Shown: positions 18,845-27,504 of the stretch, one piece after another | Numbering within the stretch: the first letter of the stretch is position 1 | How the letters are laid out: each line of letters starts with the position of its first letter | Assembly: GCF_014197615.1 (NCBI RefSeq) | Contig: NZ_JACIFY010000014.1 | Coordinates: 1-64,000, forward strand | Direction: 5' to 3' | From: Rhizobium esperanzae | GTDB taxonomy: Bacteria; Pseudomonadota; Alphaproteobacteria; Rhizobiales; Rhizobiaceae | Length of the DNA: 64,000 nucleotides | Translations under genes and position numbers: made by a program | Notes under the pieces: generated by a model | Told to the model about the DNA's origin: nothing | Seen by the model: only the letters and a program-made list of their open reading frames with translations | Database searches by the model: none

Positions 18845-19333
18845 TCATGGGAAAATGAACGTGGATTGCGCGCGTGTCTCCGCGTCGATGCCGATGGTGG
18901 TGCGGCAAAGGCCGGAGAGTTGCGTCTGCAGACGGAATACGATCTGCGTCGACCCTGCCGGATTGCCTGGGAATACGTAGCCTATCCGGCCCTGGCGCAC
19001 GAAAGTCGCCTTCTCAGGCGGGTCGACGCCCTCTATCGAAAAGCTCTGAAGAAAGGCGGCATCGATCGTGAAGACCCGGTCTTCGGATGACGGCGCGAAG
19101 TTCACCGTCATAATCTCCGGGGCCTTCCAGCGGGAGAGGACGGGAAAGTCCACGGCGCCTTCAGGAAACGCGATGGTTTGCCGTGAAAACGGACCGCCTC
19201 TTCCAAGCAAGCCCAGCAGACAGGCCACGAGAAGAAGCGTGAAGATGATCCAGGCAATGCGTTGAATTGCCCAGAAGCGTCGCTGGAATGCGGTATGATC
19301 GAGCACGCCTCCGGGCAGCTGTATTTTTTCCAT
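18845..19333 (-). CDS. single-helix membrane protein (internal start within the fused frame), 162 aa
   Basis: ATG 19333 is in frame with pcm and has an excellent GAGGGAGAGG site upstream, so it is probably translated alone. One membrane helix at about residues 21-43 (AWIIFTLLLVACLLGLLG) is followed by a periplasmic beta-rich domain (VNFAPSSEDRVFTID). The YetF fragment at 18834 begins 10 bp after its stop, as expected for a former membrane-protein/YetF pair. Function unknown. Confidence 0.6.
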   Translation of the reverse strand: MEKIQLPGGVLDHTAFQRRFWAIQRIAWIIFTLLLVACLLGLLGRGGPFSRQTIAFPEGAVDFPVLSRWKAPEIMTVNFAPSSEDRVFTIDAAFLQSFSIEGVDPPEKATFVRQGRIGYVFPGNPAGSTQIVFRLQTQLSGLCRTTIGIDAETRAQSTFIFP

Positions 19334-20062
19334 GCCCTCTCCCTCTGCATTTCGCGGAGAGCCTGGGCCGGACGCAGAAGTTTCCGGCGATGGCGGGGCC
19401 GTCGCCGTGTACATCGGATGTGCGGCAGTCCAGGCGTCTTCGCCGATCAGGGGAACGAAGAGAACCCCGCCGAGATCCTCCTCCTCGAACGCGGCGGCGC
19501 CGGTGCGCGTGACGCGTTTCAGCCGCTGCTCGCTGCGGCCGACCGGGATGACGAGCCGCCCTCCGAGGTCCAATTGCGCCTTCAAGGCGGACGGCACTGC
19601 GGGTGCGCTTGCAGAAACGATAATGGCGTCGAATGGGGCGGCTTCCGGCCAGCCCTTGCTGCCATCGCCCACGCGAACGTCAATGTTATGATATCCGAGC
19701 TTCTCGAACCTTTCCTTGGCCTGAAGCGCCAGCCTCTCATGGCGCTCGATGGAATAGACCCGCCTTGCTATACGGCTCATAAGGGCTGAGGTGTAGCCGG
19801 ATCCCGTTCCGACCTCCAGCACCTTGTCACCCGCATCCAGGCGGGCCTTTTCGAGCATCAGGGCTACAATAAACGGCTGCGAAATCGTCTGGCCCTCGCC
19901 GATCGACAGCGGTGTATCCTCATAGGCGAACTCCTCACAGCCCGGAGAGACGAATTTTTCGCGCGGCACCGTGCGCATCGCCTCGGTGACACCTCGATCG
20001 CGAATGCCACGACGCGTAACGTGGTGCTCCACCATGTGATCTCGGATGCGCGTCATATCCAT
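18845..20062 (-). CDS. pcm: Pcm-type protein-L-isoaspartate O-methyltransferase read through into a membrane protein, 405 aa
   Basis: Start ATG 20062 (MDMTRIRDHMVEHHV). Residues 1-215 are a complete PCMT: PREKFVSPG, EDTPLSIGEGQTISQPFIVA, VLEVGTGSGYTSALMSRI as the SAM site, and GGRLVIPVG. The enzyme repairs isoaspartyl residues in damaged proteins. With no stop codon, the frame continues through a Pro/Ser-rich ~28-residue segment into a separate membrane protein at residue 244. Either a true fusion or loss of the pcm stop; the internal strong ribosome site argues the two were once separate. Confidence 0.75.
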   Translation of the reverse strand: MDMTRIRDHMVEHHVTRRGIRDRGVTEAMRTVPREKFVSPGCEEFAYEDTPLSIGEGQTISQPFIVALMLEKARLDAGDKVLEVGTGSGYTSALMSRIARRVYSIERHERLALQAKERFEKLGYHNIDVRVGDGSKGWPEAAPFDAIIVSASAPAVPSALKAQLDLGGRLVIPVGRSEQRLKRVTRTGAAAFEEEDLGGVLFVPLIGEDAWTAAHPMYTATAPPSPETSASGPGSPRNAEGEGMEKIQLPGGVLDHTAFQRRFWAIQRIAWIIFTLLLVACLLGLLGRGGPFSRQTIAFPEGAVDFPVLSRWKAPEIMTVNFAPSSEDRVFTIDAAFLQSFSIEGVDPPEKATFVRQGRIGYVFPGNPAGSTQIVFRLQTQLSGLCRTTIGIDAETRAQSTFIFP

Positions 20063-20506
20063 CGTTCGGTTCCATCGTCCCGACTGCACCTTGACCAAGC
20101 TTCCGGGCGAGGCAAAAGAATGCAGGACAAGCGGCGACCGGGATCCTAGATTGTGAGGTTGGCACGCGGCGAAGCCGTCAAGTTCGCCGCCGGATACCCT
20201 CGCGAAAACGCTTCTTCGATTCGAGGATCCCGCATCACGGTATTTTTGCCCCGTCCATTTGGGGAACTTAGTGTGGCGAGCGAAGTTCGACAGGCGTGTG
20301 CAAACAGGCAAGCCCGAAATGAACATCTTCGTCGAGAGATCGGGAATCAGCGCCCGCTGCGCTACACTTCGCGCTTCATCCGCCTGCCGGTCGCGGCGAT
20401 GCTGTCATCGTCGCGCGAAAGTGTGCAGCGGTCTTTACGATAAAGGCATGGGATAAAAACAAAGACTAAAAGCGCGAGGAGCGAATCTGAAAGATCGCGC
20501 CGCGCT
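20063..20506. other. 444-bp stretch without a recognisable gene
   Basis: Only short open frames without ribosome sites are present. It separates pcm from the 3' end of the LuxR-type gene and presumably holds the pcm promoter. Confidence 0.5.
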
Positions 20507-21304
20507 TTAGAGCAATCCAGGATCCTGGCTCGGCGAGGCGTCCTGCCCGCCGGCGGCTCTTTGAATTAAACGGGCAACCACTTCCGTGCGGTTCTGCGCC
20601 TGCAACTTACGCATTATATGTTGCAAATGCATTTTCACCGTATGCCCTGACAAATTGAGTTTTCCTGCAATGACCTTATTCGAGCAGCCGGATTGCAACT
20701 CTGCGAGGACATCCGCCTCCCGGGGGGTGAAATCGGCAATCGCCAGATACTGCGTTCTATCATCCAAGCTCCTTTCGGCCTCGGTTCTGGCCGGGCCAGG
20801 CTCGTTCAAGCCATTTGCAACAGCTCCCAACAGCTGCGGATAGAATGTTCCTCCCGCCAGAACGAGACGAAGGCCGGCAAGGGCGATATCAATGGGCAGT
20901 GAAGTCGAGAAAAAGCCGCGTATACCCATCTTGAGGGCCTGACGGGCTATGTTGACGTCATCCGTGTCCGAGAGCAACGTAATGGGAGCCTCAGGAAAAC
21001 GCGTGGCAATTGCCGCGAGGTCATCACGCAGGCTGATGCTCTCGACACCTCTGCCGGCCAGATCCAATGCAACCAAACGCACCTCGGTTCCAAGAGCTCT
21101 ATCGAGACTCTCGATCGAGATCATATCGATAAAATTCCACCCGGCGAGTTCACCCTCAAGAAGCTTCACCACGGTCGTACGCGCCAGTGTGGAATGCTCG
21201 ATAACGATAACAGTTGGTGCATTGCGCCCGGTACGGCGCGCAGTTCTAGCACTGTTGGACACCTGCGTGCTCCCCAGAATATTTGCAACCCAACAGTTTT
21301 TCAT
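20507..21304 (-). CDS. LuxR/NarL-type response-regulator-like protein, 265 aa
   Basis: Residues 30-150 resemble a receiver domain (TVIVIEHSTLARTTVVKLL, APITLLSDTDDVNIARQALK, GIRGFFSTS). However, the acidic pocket and phospho-acceptor position are not clear (LVALDLAGRG could supply one Asp). The C-terminal HTH is typical LuxR: FTPREADVLAELQSGCSNKV, GHTVKMHLQHIMRKL. No sensor kinase is adjacent. An AT-rich upstream region (21305-21420) should hold its promoter. It might regulate the glycine-rich secretion locus that starts 0.8 kb away, but that is inference. Confidence 0.8.
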   Translation of the reverse strand: MKNCWVANILGSTQVSNSARTARRTGRNAPTVIVIEHSTLARTTVVKLLEGELAGWNFIDMISIESLDRALGTEVRLVALDLAGRGVESISLRDDLAAIATRFPEAPITLLSDTDDVNIARQALKMGIRGFFSTSLPIDIALAGLRLVLAGGTFYPQLLGAVANGLNEPGPARTEAERSLDDRTQYLAIADFTPREADVLAELQSGCSNKVIAGKLNLSGHTVKMHLQHIMRKLQAQNRTEVVARLIQRAAGGQDASPSQDPGLL

Positions 21305-22088
21305 AGTATTCCTGTTGTCGTCTCATGTCATGACAAAAAAAGAATATATTCTCGATATCAATAATCGGGATCTCTCATGATAATTATTATAGTCTATAAG
21401 ATTTCATCGATAGATAACTGGGCCTGCAGAGCACATTTCAGAGCTTGTTCATGAGCACGCTCCATTTCGACTTGTCGCTGTATATTTTTCAACCATCGCC
21501 AAATTAACGTACGGCAAGCGGGTCAGCAAATCTTCCAAAGGCACTGAAAAGACAATCGATCCGCCACGGAGCTATTGAGAAAGAGATGTTTAGTATAACG
21601 GGATGGCGTTCGGCTCAGCTGCGTTTCCATCTTTCAATTCAGGGAATCCGCAGACTTCGACAGCAAAACGATAATCGTGAAAAGCAAAAGAAGCAGGAGA
21701 TTGCAGACTACCCGTTATGATTACTGAAAAACTTCAGCCCATCGACGCATTAATACCAGTTGGCATGGTTTTCGGACGCTACTGCGCCCGCACCGACCGA
21801 TGCCTGGCGGAGACGTGGTTCAACATATGGTTTGAAAAATGGCACGAAGAACGTGCAATTGGACCTCTGCAATGCAAATGGGATTTATCCGCTAGCGCAT
21901 CGGCCCGAAAATCGGAATCGATTCGGAAAGCACGATGCGAGGATTAAAGATGTTAGAGCGTTCTTTGTGCGTCTGCACGGCGCTCCAATGCATGTCGTCC
22001 GGCAATATGCAGGGGTTCGGGGATAACGACATGCATAAGGACAAATAGTCAAGGCACGTCGCTTCAATCACGTTTGAAGTGACGCGCT
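21305..22088. other. 784-bp intergenic region
   Basis: No convincing gene: the plus-strand frames at 21717-22026 overlap each other and run through a palindromic repeat (21896-21988). The left 120 bp is AT-rich and likely promoter for the LuxR-type gene. Confidence 0.5.
21896..21988. repeat. rhizobial palindromic intergenic repeat (RIME-like)
   Basis: CGCATCG (21896-21902) pairs with CGATGCG (21933-21939) around GAAAATCG/CGATTC. This is followed by a degenerate TTAGAGCG...GGCGCTCCAA unit (21953-21988), which is a decayed version of the better palindrome at 33268-33311. Confidence 0.55.
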
Positions 22089-23171
22089 TCAGCTATGCAT
22101 GAAGCTCAGAATGTCGTCGACGAGGGCCGAATGGGCATCCGTGAGGTTGCCGTCTCCGCCATGGCCTGCGATGCCGGCCAACTGAAGCGCATGCTGATCA
22201 TAGAGAACATGATCGGTCTGTTGGGCGTCCGCCGTTCCGCCGGCGGGGACGGCAATGTTGATGGGATGGAAATAACCGAAATTGACGTCGACCATGCTGC
22301 CGGTTGACGATCCGACGCCGCCACCGCCGCCGGCGTGGTTGCCGGTAAAAATCGTGTCTGAGGACAGGTTGAAGCCACCGCCATTGCCGCCGATGCCTGC
22401 GATCTGCACGGTGCCCTGGTCGAAAATGACATTGTTTGTCTGATGAGCCTCCGCGGAGCCGCCTGCGGCGCCGATGGCGATGTTGATCGGTGAGAAGATG
22501 GCTATGCTCACGTCGACCATGCTGCCGACGAAATATCCATCGCCGCCGTGGCCTGCATAAAAGTCGCCAGTCAAGGTGAGCGCAGTTCCCGGGCTCATCG
22601 ACTGGCCATGGCTTGCGACGTTATGGTCTCCGCCCGAACCGCCCATGCCGCCCATCTGGGTTGCGCCCTGCAGGAACAGTGCGTTGTTTGATTGATCCGC
22701 GTGAGCCTGCGCGCCGGGGCCTGCAGCCACGGCAGTATTGACGGGGGCAAACAGCGCGACTTCGGTGCTGACCATCCCACCGTAGAAGGTCCCATTCCCG
22801 CCTGTGCCGGCATGGCTGGCGCCGTCGCCGCTGGCAACATTGCCGCTTCCGCCATTCCCGCCTATGCCAGCCATTTCGGTGGGATGCTGATTGATGAGCG
22901 CATCGTTGCCCTGGAAAGCGTCGGCACCCGAATGAGGTCCGGCAATAGCGGCATTGGACGGCATGAAGACCGCCAACGCATTGCTGCTGATCACGCCTTC
23001 GCTGATCCCGTCACCACCGCTGCCGGCTGAATTATGGCTCGGACCGGAAGCGACATCCAATGGAAGCCAGGTCGGCACCAGCGCCAGATGCCCTGCGGCC
23101 ACATTGGGGGCGAGGTGTTGATCGGTGCCCGTCTTGGGCTGGTCTTCCAATAAGGGACGAGTTTCCGCCAT
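22089..23171 (-). CDS. glycine-rich four-repeat protein, presumptive type I secretion substrate, 360 aa
   Basis: ATG 23171 is chosen because GGAG lies 6-7 bases upstream. After a ~65-residue leader the protein consists of four imperfect 65-85-residue modules. The consensus is GGDG-xxx-G-x-MV-x4-A-x-F-xP-x-N-x-A ... A-x2-Q-x-N-x5-Q-x4-AGIGGNGG. It has no Sec signal, no cysteine, and none of the GGxGxDxUx RTX nonapeptides. The C-terminus (ALVDDILSFMHS) is short, acidic and hydrophobic, as in type I signals. Divergently adjacent are a smaller protein with the same module and a type I exporter. I know of no named family; a surface adhesin or matrix protein with a beta-solenoid fold is a guess. 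Confidence 0.8.
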   Translation of the reverse strand: MAETRPLLEDQPKTGTDQHLAPNVAAGHLALVPTWLPLDVASGPSHNSAGSGGDGISEGVISSNALAVFMPSNAAIAGPHSGADAFQGNDALINQHPTEMAGIGGNGGSGNVASGDGASHAGTGGNGTFYGGMVSTEVALFAPVNTAVAAGPGAQAHADQSNNALFLQGATQMGGMGGSGGDHNVASHGQSMSPGTALTLTGDFYAGHGGDGYFVGSMVDVSIAIFSPINIAIGAAGGSAEAHQTNNVIFDQGTVQIAGIGGNGGGFNLSSDTIFTGNHAGGGGGVGSSTGSMVDVNFGYFHPINIAVPAGGTADAQQTDHVLYDQHALQLAGIAGHGGDGNLTDAHSALVDDILSFMHS

Positions 23172-23647
23172 TACCGTCTCCATTCGCGGTCGACCGCGCG
23201 TCCGCCGACCATGCGGCACTGTGCAGCCTGAATAGTTCCGGCATTGTGCATCTGAACGCAGGAAAAGCAGAGCCTGCAATTCGTCTACATCCTGTTGGCT
23301 AGTTCCGTAGCCATTTGGATGTCATCACCGCAACGGCCGTTGTGCGAGTTTGCGAGCACCGATCCCCCTTTGGATTAGGGGCCCTGGCATCGCTTCGACG
23401 AGGTTCGAAGACATAATCATGACCATGCGACCTACGCCAAATCATCAAACGCTAATCCAAGCAACACTCCGGAACTCCAAGTATACATCCGAAGGAATGT
23501 CTCCGAATATCTAGATAGGCTAGAGATTAAATCGCAGGCAATATTCGGCCGCGGTTGTATTGGCTGCGGTGAAAATGCTGGAATGCACGCCGTAGGGGGA
23601 CACCGTAAAACGAACGCGGATGAAACGAAGTAAAAGGAGTGACATCA
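23172..23647. promoter_or_regulatory. divergent control region of the two glycine-rich genes
   Basis: 476 bp without a gene, partly AT-rich (23440-23560), between two divergently transcribed related genes, so it should contain both promoters. No operator could be picked out with confidence. Confidence 0.45.
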
Positions 23648-24217
23648 ATGCCTATTCCACAAATATCCGACACGATTCACCTCAACCACCCGAATGCGGG
23701 TGACGCGAATGCCGGCAACGGCGGTGATGGCCATAATGATGGGAACATCAACTACAATCCGGTTGCCTATGTCACGCCCGTGCAAACGGTCGATGGCGCA
23801 TCCACCCATCTGCACAACGGCGATCACGTTTGGCAGACGGCAGATTGGGACGCCGGCGGTGGTGGAGCCGGTGGCTTGAGCCAGGCCCAGAACGGCTTCC
23901 TGGCTTCGCTGACCAGCGGCGCCGGCGGCGCTGGCGGAAACGCCCACTCCAACGGCGATCAAGGCAACACGAGCGGGCATGACACGGCTTCGGTGGCTGC
24001 GGCGACGACCGCCACGCAATACACTCAGCTCGTGGCCGATCAGCATGCCAACATCCTGGCAGGCGTCGGCGGCAACGGCGGCAACGGAAACAACGCTCTG
24101 GGGGGCGATATCTCGTCGGCTCTGGTTCACTCGGATCCCGAAACGACGACGGTGAACAATTCTCTCGATCACTTCATAAACGCCTTCGGCCATATCGATG
24201 TCAGCCATCTTGGCTGA
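23648..24217 (+). CDS. small glycine/asparagine-rich presumptive type I secretion substrate, 189 aa
   Basis: ATG 23648 follows AAAAGGAG at a good distance, better than GTG 23639. The protein holds two abbreviated copies of the module seen in the 360-aa neighbour: GNGGDGHNDGN...PVAYVTPVQTV...GGGGAGG and ...QHANILAGVGGNGGNGN. It is rich in Gly, Asn, His and Asp, without Sec signal, cysteines or RTX nonapeptides. It ends in an amphipathic FINAFGHIDVSHLG tail suitable as a C-terminal secretion signal. It lies directly upstream of the exporter genes, with a hairpin between. Confidence 0.75.
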   Translation: MPIPQISDTIHLNHPNAGDANAGNGGDGHNDGNINYNPVAYVTPVQTVDGASTHLHNGDHVWQTADWDAGGGGAGGLSQAQNGFLASLTSGAGGAGGNAHSNGDQGNTSGHDTASVAAATTATQYTQLVADQHANILAGVGGNGGNGNNALGGDISSALVHSDPETTTVNNSLDHFINAFGHIDVSHLG

Positions 24218-24231
24218 TGCATTCAGGCCTA

Positions 24232-24263
24232 TGAGGGTCGCCGGCTTCGGCTGGCGACCCTCA
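24232..24263 (+). terminator. strong hairpin with UUCG loop between substrate and exporter genes
   Basis: TGAGGGTCGCC (24232-24242) pairs with GGCGACCCTCA (24253-24263), and the stem extends inward (GGC/GCT) to a TTCG tetraloop. No T-run follows, so it may be an attenuator or mRNA-stabilising stem that lets the substrate be made in excess over the exporter, as known in hly-type operons. Confidence 0.65.
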
Positions 24264-24324
24264 GGGATCACTCGACCAGCCGGCAGCCTCTTCTTGTCAG
24301 TATCAAGTGCAGCGAGATCTGATA

Positions 24325-26040
24325 ATGACAACGATTTCCATAAAGCCACCGCGCCCGCCGACACAGCTTGTTGTTGCGCTGCGCGCTTGTGCCGGAGCCT
24401 TCGGCTTGGTCTTCCTCTATAGTTGCGGCTACAATCTCTTTCTTCTGGCGCCGTCCATCTATCTCCTGCAGATCTATGACAGGGTCATGTCGAGCCGAAG
24501 CGTCGACACGCTCGTGATGCTGACGATGATCATCGCCATTGCCGTTGTGGTCGGGTCCACGCTGGATATCGTGCGCAGGGCAGCTCTTTCGCGCATCGGC
24601 AGTTGGCTGGACCACAGGCTACGCCCCATGGTGCTCACCGCCTCGTTCGAATATGCCGCCCGCGCCGATACGGGAGCTGCCACGGAATGCTACAGGGATC
24701 TGGCGGCATTGCGCCAATTCCTCGATTCACCGGCCAGCTCGCTTTTTTTTGACGTTCCCTGGGCGCCGATATTCCTGCTCCTGCTCTTTCTCGTTCATCC
24801 GCTGCTTGGGACCATCGGCCTTCTGAGCGCCCTTGCACTTCTGCTGTTTGCGTTCATGACGGAACTGGCGACCCGAGAACCGCTTGCCCACGCCAATCTT
24901 GCCCTTTCGAGGAGCTATCTGCGATTTGCGACCGCCCTCAAGAACATCGAGGTCATCAGGGCAATGGGCATGCAGGACGGCGCAGCGCTGATCGTCTATC
25001 GCGACGCGGAAATGGCAAGAAGGGCGCAAGACATTGCCATGCATCGCACCGAGATCATTCTTGGTTTCTCCAAATCGATCCGCACGCTTGCACAGATCTT
25101 CATGATGGGATCCGCGACATGGCTGGTGCTCGCAAACAGCGGCAGTCCCGGAATCATCTTCGTTGCCAGCCTGCTGCTCGGGCGCGGGCTCGCACCGATC
25201 GAGGGCGCAATAGGTGCATGGCGCTCCTTTCTGTTTGCGCGCAATGCCTTCCATCGCCTGAACAGAATGCTGATAACAGTCGCATCGGACTGCGATGCGC
25301 GAATGGTGCCCCTGCCGGAGACCAATGGCCTCCTTCTCGATAACGTCAGCTATTTCAAGCCATTCGCCGATCGGCCGATATTGACCGATATCACATTGCG
25401 CCTCGCGCCAGGCGATTGCGTAGCACTCATTGGTCCGTCGGGATCGGGAAAATCGACGCTTGGTCGCGTCATAGCAGGCGTCGTACCGGCAACGAGCGGA
25501 TATGCTCTCCTCGGTGGGGTCGATATCTCGGCTCTGCGTCTGTGCGGCGGGACCCGCCATGTCGGGTATCTGCCACAGGACATCGAGCTCTTCGGCGGCG
25601 CAATCAAGGATGTGATCGGCCGGCTGGACGGAGGCGATCCCGGCAAAGCGATCGACGCGGCCAAGCTGGTTGGGTTGCACGAGGCGATCATGCGGCTGCC
25701 GCAGGGCTACGAGACCGATATCGGTGACGGTGGAAACCTGCTCCTTCGGGCGCAGCGCCAACAGCTGGGACTGGCACGGGCTGCCTATGGAAATCCGTCT
25801 CTTATCGTTCTCGACGATCCGAATTCGAGCTTGGATTATGAGGGCGAACGCATGCTGTTTGCGGCAATCGAGCGCATGAAATCCAGGGGGATGATCGTCG
25901 TTGTCATAACCCACCGGATGGGGATCCTGCCGGTCACCAACAAGATTGCCATCATGCGTAACGGGACGGTGGCCGCTTTTGGCGACAGCGAGCGGATTTA
26001 TGAAACCTATCTTCAACCACCGTCTCGAACAGGAACGTAG
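24325..26040 (+). CDS. type I secretion ABC exporter (PrtD/RsaD-like) with degenerate ATPase motifs, 571 aa
   Basis: N-terminal transmembrane domain (helices from about residue 20, SIYLLQIYDRVMSSRS signature of the PrtD/HlyB exporters) and C-terminal nucleotide-binding domain. Walker A GPSGSGKST, Q-loop GYLPQDIELFGG and H-loop VVITHRMG are intact. The ABC signature, normally LLSGGQRQR, reads LLLRAQRQQ. Walker B is IVLDDPNSSLD, with Asp where the catalytic Glu is expected. As these exporters are homodimers, both ATP sites would be altered. It may be a slow ATPase or rely on a partner exporter. ATG 24325 is preferred over GTG 24307. Confidence 0.85.
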   Translation: MTTISIKPPRPPTQLVVALRACAGAFGLVFLYSCGYNLFLLAPSIYLLQIYDRVMSSRSVDTLVMLTMIIAIAVVVGSTLDIVRRAALSRIGSWLDHRLRPMVLTASFEYAARADTGAATECYRDLAALRQFLDSPASSLFFDVPWAPIFLLLLFLVHPLLGTIGLLSALALLLFAFMTELATREPLAHANLALSRSYLRFATALKNIEVIRAMGMQDGAALIVYRDAEMARRAQDIAMHRTEIILGFSKSIRTLAQIFMMGSATWLVLANSGSPGIIFVASLLLGRGLAPIEGAIGAWRSFLFARNAFHRLNRMLITVASDCDARMVPLPETNGLLLDNVSYFKPFADRPILTDITLRLAPGDCVALIGPSGSGKSTLGRVIAGVVPATSGYALLGGVDISALRLCGGTRHVGYLPQDIELFGGAIKDVIGRLDGGDPGKAIDAAKLVGLHEAIMRLPQGYETDIGDGGNLLLRAQRQQLGLARAAYGNPSLIVLDDPNSSLDYEGERMLFAAIERMKSRGMIVVVITHRMGILPVTNKIAIMRNGTVAAFGDSERIYETYLQPPSRTGT

Positions 26041-26054
26041 GGAGGGACGCAGCC

Positions 26055-27497
26055 ATGACCCTTGTTCCACTGGATGCAACGCCGGCGAAATTTTCAAATC
26101 CGTCCAGGATGGACCAGCGGTTCGCTCAGCGGCCGACGGCAGCCAGACAACAGACGGTCTATGCGCCGGTGATCGAACAGAAACAGCGCGGACCCGCCCC
26201 CCCTTCGCCCATGCCGGGGCTCAGAGGTGTCGTCTGGACGGGGAACCTGTTGATCCTGATTTTCATCGTCGGATTGGGGATCTGGTCGGTTCTGGCGCCG
26301 CTGAAAAGCGCTGCAGTTGCCTCCGGCGTTATCGAGCCGGAGTCCAGCCGCAAGACCATTCAGCATCTGGAGGGCGGAATTGTCCGACGGATCCTCGTCA
26401 AAAACGGCGACGCGGTCATGGCCGGACAGATCGTGATCGAACTCGACGACACGAAGTTTCGTTCGGAACGCGACAGCATCCAAGGGCAACTTTGGGATGC
26501 CGAAGGAAGCCGCGCCCGCCTGCTTGCCGAGCAGACGGGCGGCGACCATGTCGCCTATCCCGAGGATCTCAGGGCAGCCATGGACCGATACCCCTCGGTC
26601 AGCGCGATTCTCAGTGGGCAACAGAAAATCTTCGAAGCCCGTCGCCGGGTCATGCAGGCTGAAATTCAGATCGCCAATGAAAAAATCGCGCAGGTGCGGC
26701 AGGAAATCGTCGGACTTGGCGCGCAGAAGGCGGCGCTGGCCGACAGAGCCGCAATATCGAGCCAAGAACTGGATCAGGTCACGGACCTCACCGCCAAAGG
26801 GCTGGAAAGAAGGAGCAGGCTTCTCAACCTCCAGCGCGAAAAAGCAGACCTGGATGGCCAGCAAGGGCAAGTGGAGGCGCAGGTTTCCCGCGCCTACCAG
26901 GTGATCAGCGAGGCCCAGGCCGATCTTGCAAAGCTCGAGAGCGACCGGTTGAGCGAAGTCGCCCAGGGCATGCGGGACACGGAAAGCCGGATCATGCAGC
27001 TGCGCGAGCGCCTGCGGGCGATCGACGACCAGCTTTCAAGGACCGATATCCGTGCTCCCGAAGACGGAACGATCATGAACCTGCGCATCCATACATCAGG
27101 TGGGGTCATCGGCGCGGGCGAGCCGCTCGTCGATCTTCTGCCACGCGCCGATCGGCTTATCGTGTCTGCCCATGTCAGACCGGAAGATATCAATCTCGTC
27201 CATGCGGGGCTCGAGGCACAGGTCCACCTCCTGCCATACAATCAGCGGCGCGTTCCACTGCTGAAAGGCCGGGTCGAATATGTATCAGCGGACCGTCTCA
27301 CCGATCCGCAAAACGGCCAGCCCTATTTTGCCGCGACGATCCGTGTAACGGACGAGCGGCTGGCGAAAATGCGTGATGTCGAACTGGTCGCGGGCATGCC
27401 CGCACAAACACTGATCGAAACAGGCAAAAGCAGCGTGGCGCTCTATGCTGTCAGACCACTTCTCGACAGCTTCAACAGAGCATTTCGTGAGGACTGA
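26055..27497 (+). CDS. HlyD/PrtE-type membrane fusion protein, 480 aa
   Basis: GGAGGG precedes ATG 26055, 14 bp after the exporter stop. A 60-residue Pro/Gln-rich cytoplasmic tail leads to one membrane helix (about 61-83). The lipoyl half (SSRKTIQHLEGGIVRRILVK), a long coiled coil (about 190-330), and the beta-barrel with DIRAPEDGTIMNLRIHTSGG follow. It bridges the inner-membrane exporter to a TolC-type pore, which is not in this window. The N-terminal tail is longer than in PrtE and may contact substrate. Confidence 0.9.
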   Translation: MTLVPLDATPAKFSNPSRMDQRFAQRPTAARQQTVYAPVIEQKQRGPAPPSPMPGLRGVVWTGNLLILIFIVGLGIWSVLAPLKSAAVASGVIEPESSRKTIQHLEGGIVRRILVKNGDAVMAGQIVIELDDTKFRSERDSIQGQLWDAEGSRARLLAEQTGGDHVAYPEDLRAAMDRYPSVSAILSGQQKIFEARRRVMQAEIQIANEKIAQVRQEIVGLGAQKAALADRAAISSQELDQVTDLTAKGLERRSRLLNLQREKADLDGQQGQVEAQVSRAYQVISEAQADLAKLESDRLSEVAQGMRDTESRIMQLRERLRAIDDQLSRTDIRAPEDGTIMNLRIHTSGGVIGAGEPLVDLLPRADRLIVSAHVRPEDINLVHAGLEAQVHLLPYNQRRVPLLKGRVEYVSADRLTDPQNGQPYFAATIRVTDERLAKMRDVELVAGMPAQTLIETGKSSVALYAVRPLLDSFNRAFRED

Positions 27498-27504
27498 AGC
27501 GGTG

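Noticed and set aside
21717..22026. Possible small plus-strand genes in the gap after the LuxR-type gene
   Set aside because: Two overlapping frames, no ribosome sites, and they run through a palindromic intergenic repeat.
22089..23171. RTX calcium-toxin interpretation of the glycine-rich protein
   Set aside because: Gly-rich but no GGxGxDxUx nonapeptides in series; the repeat unit is far longer and different.
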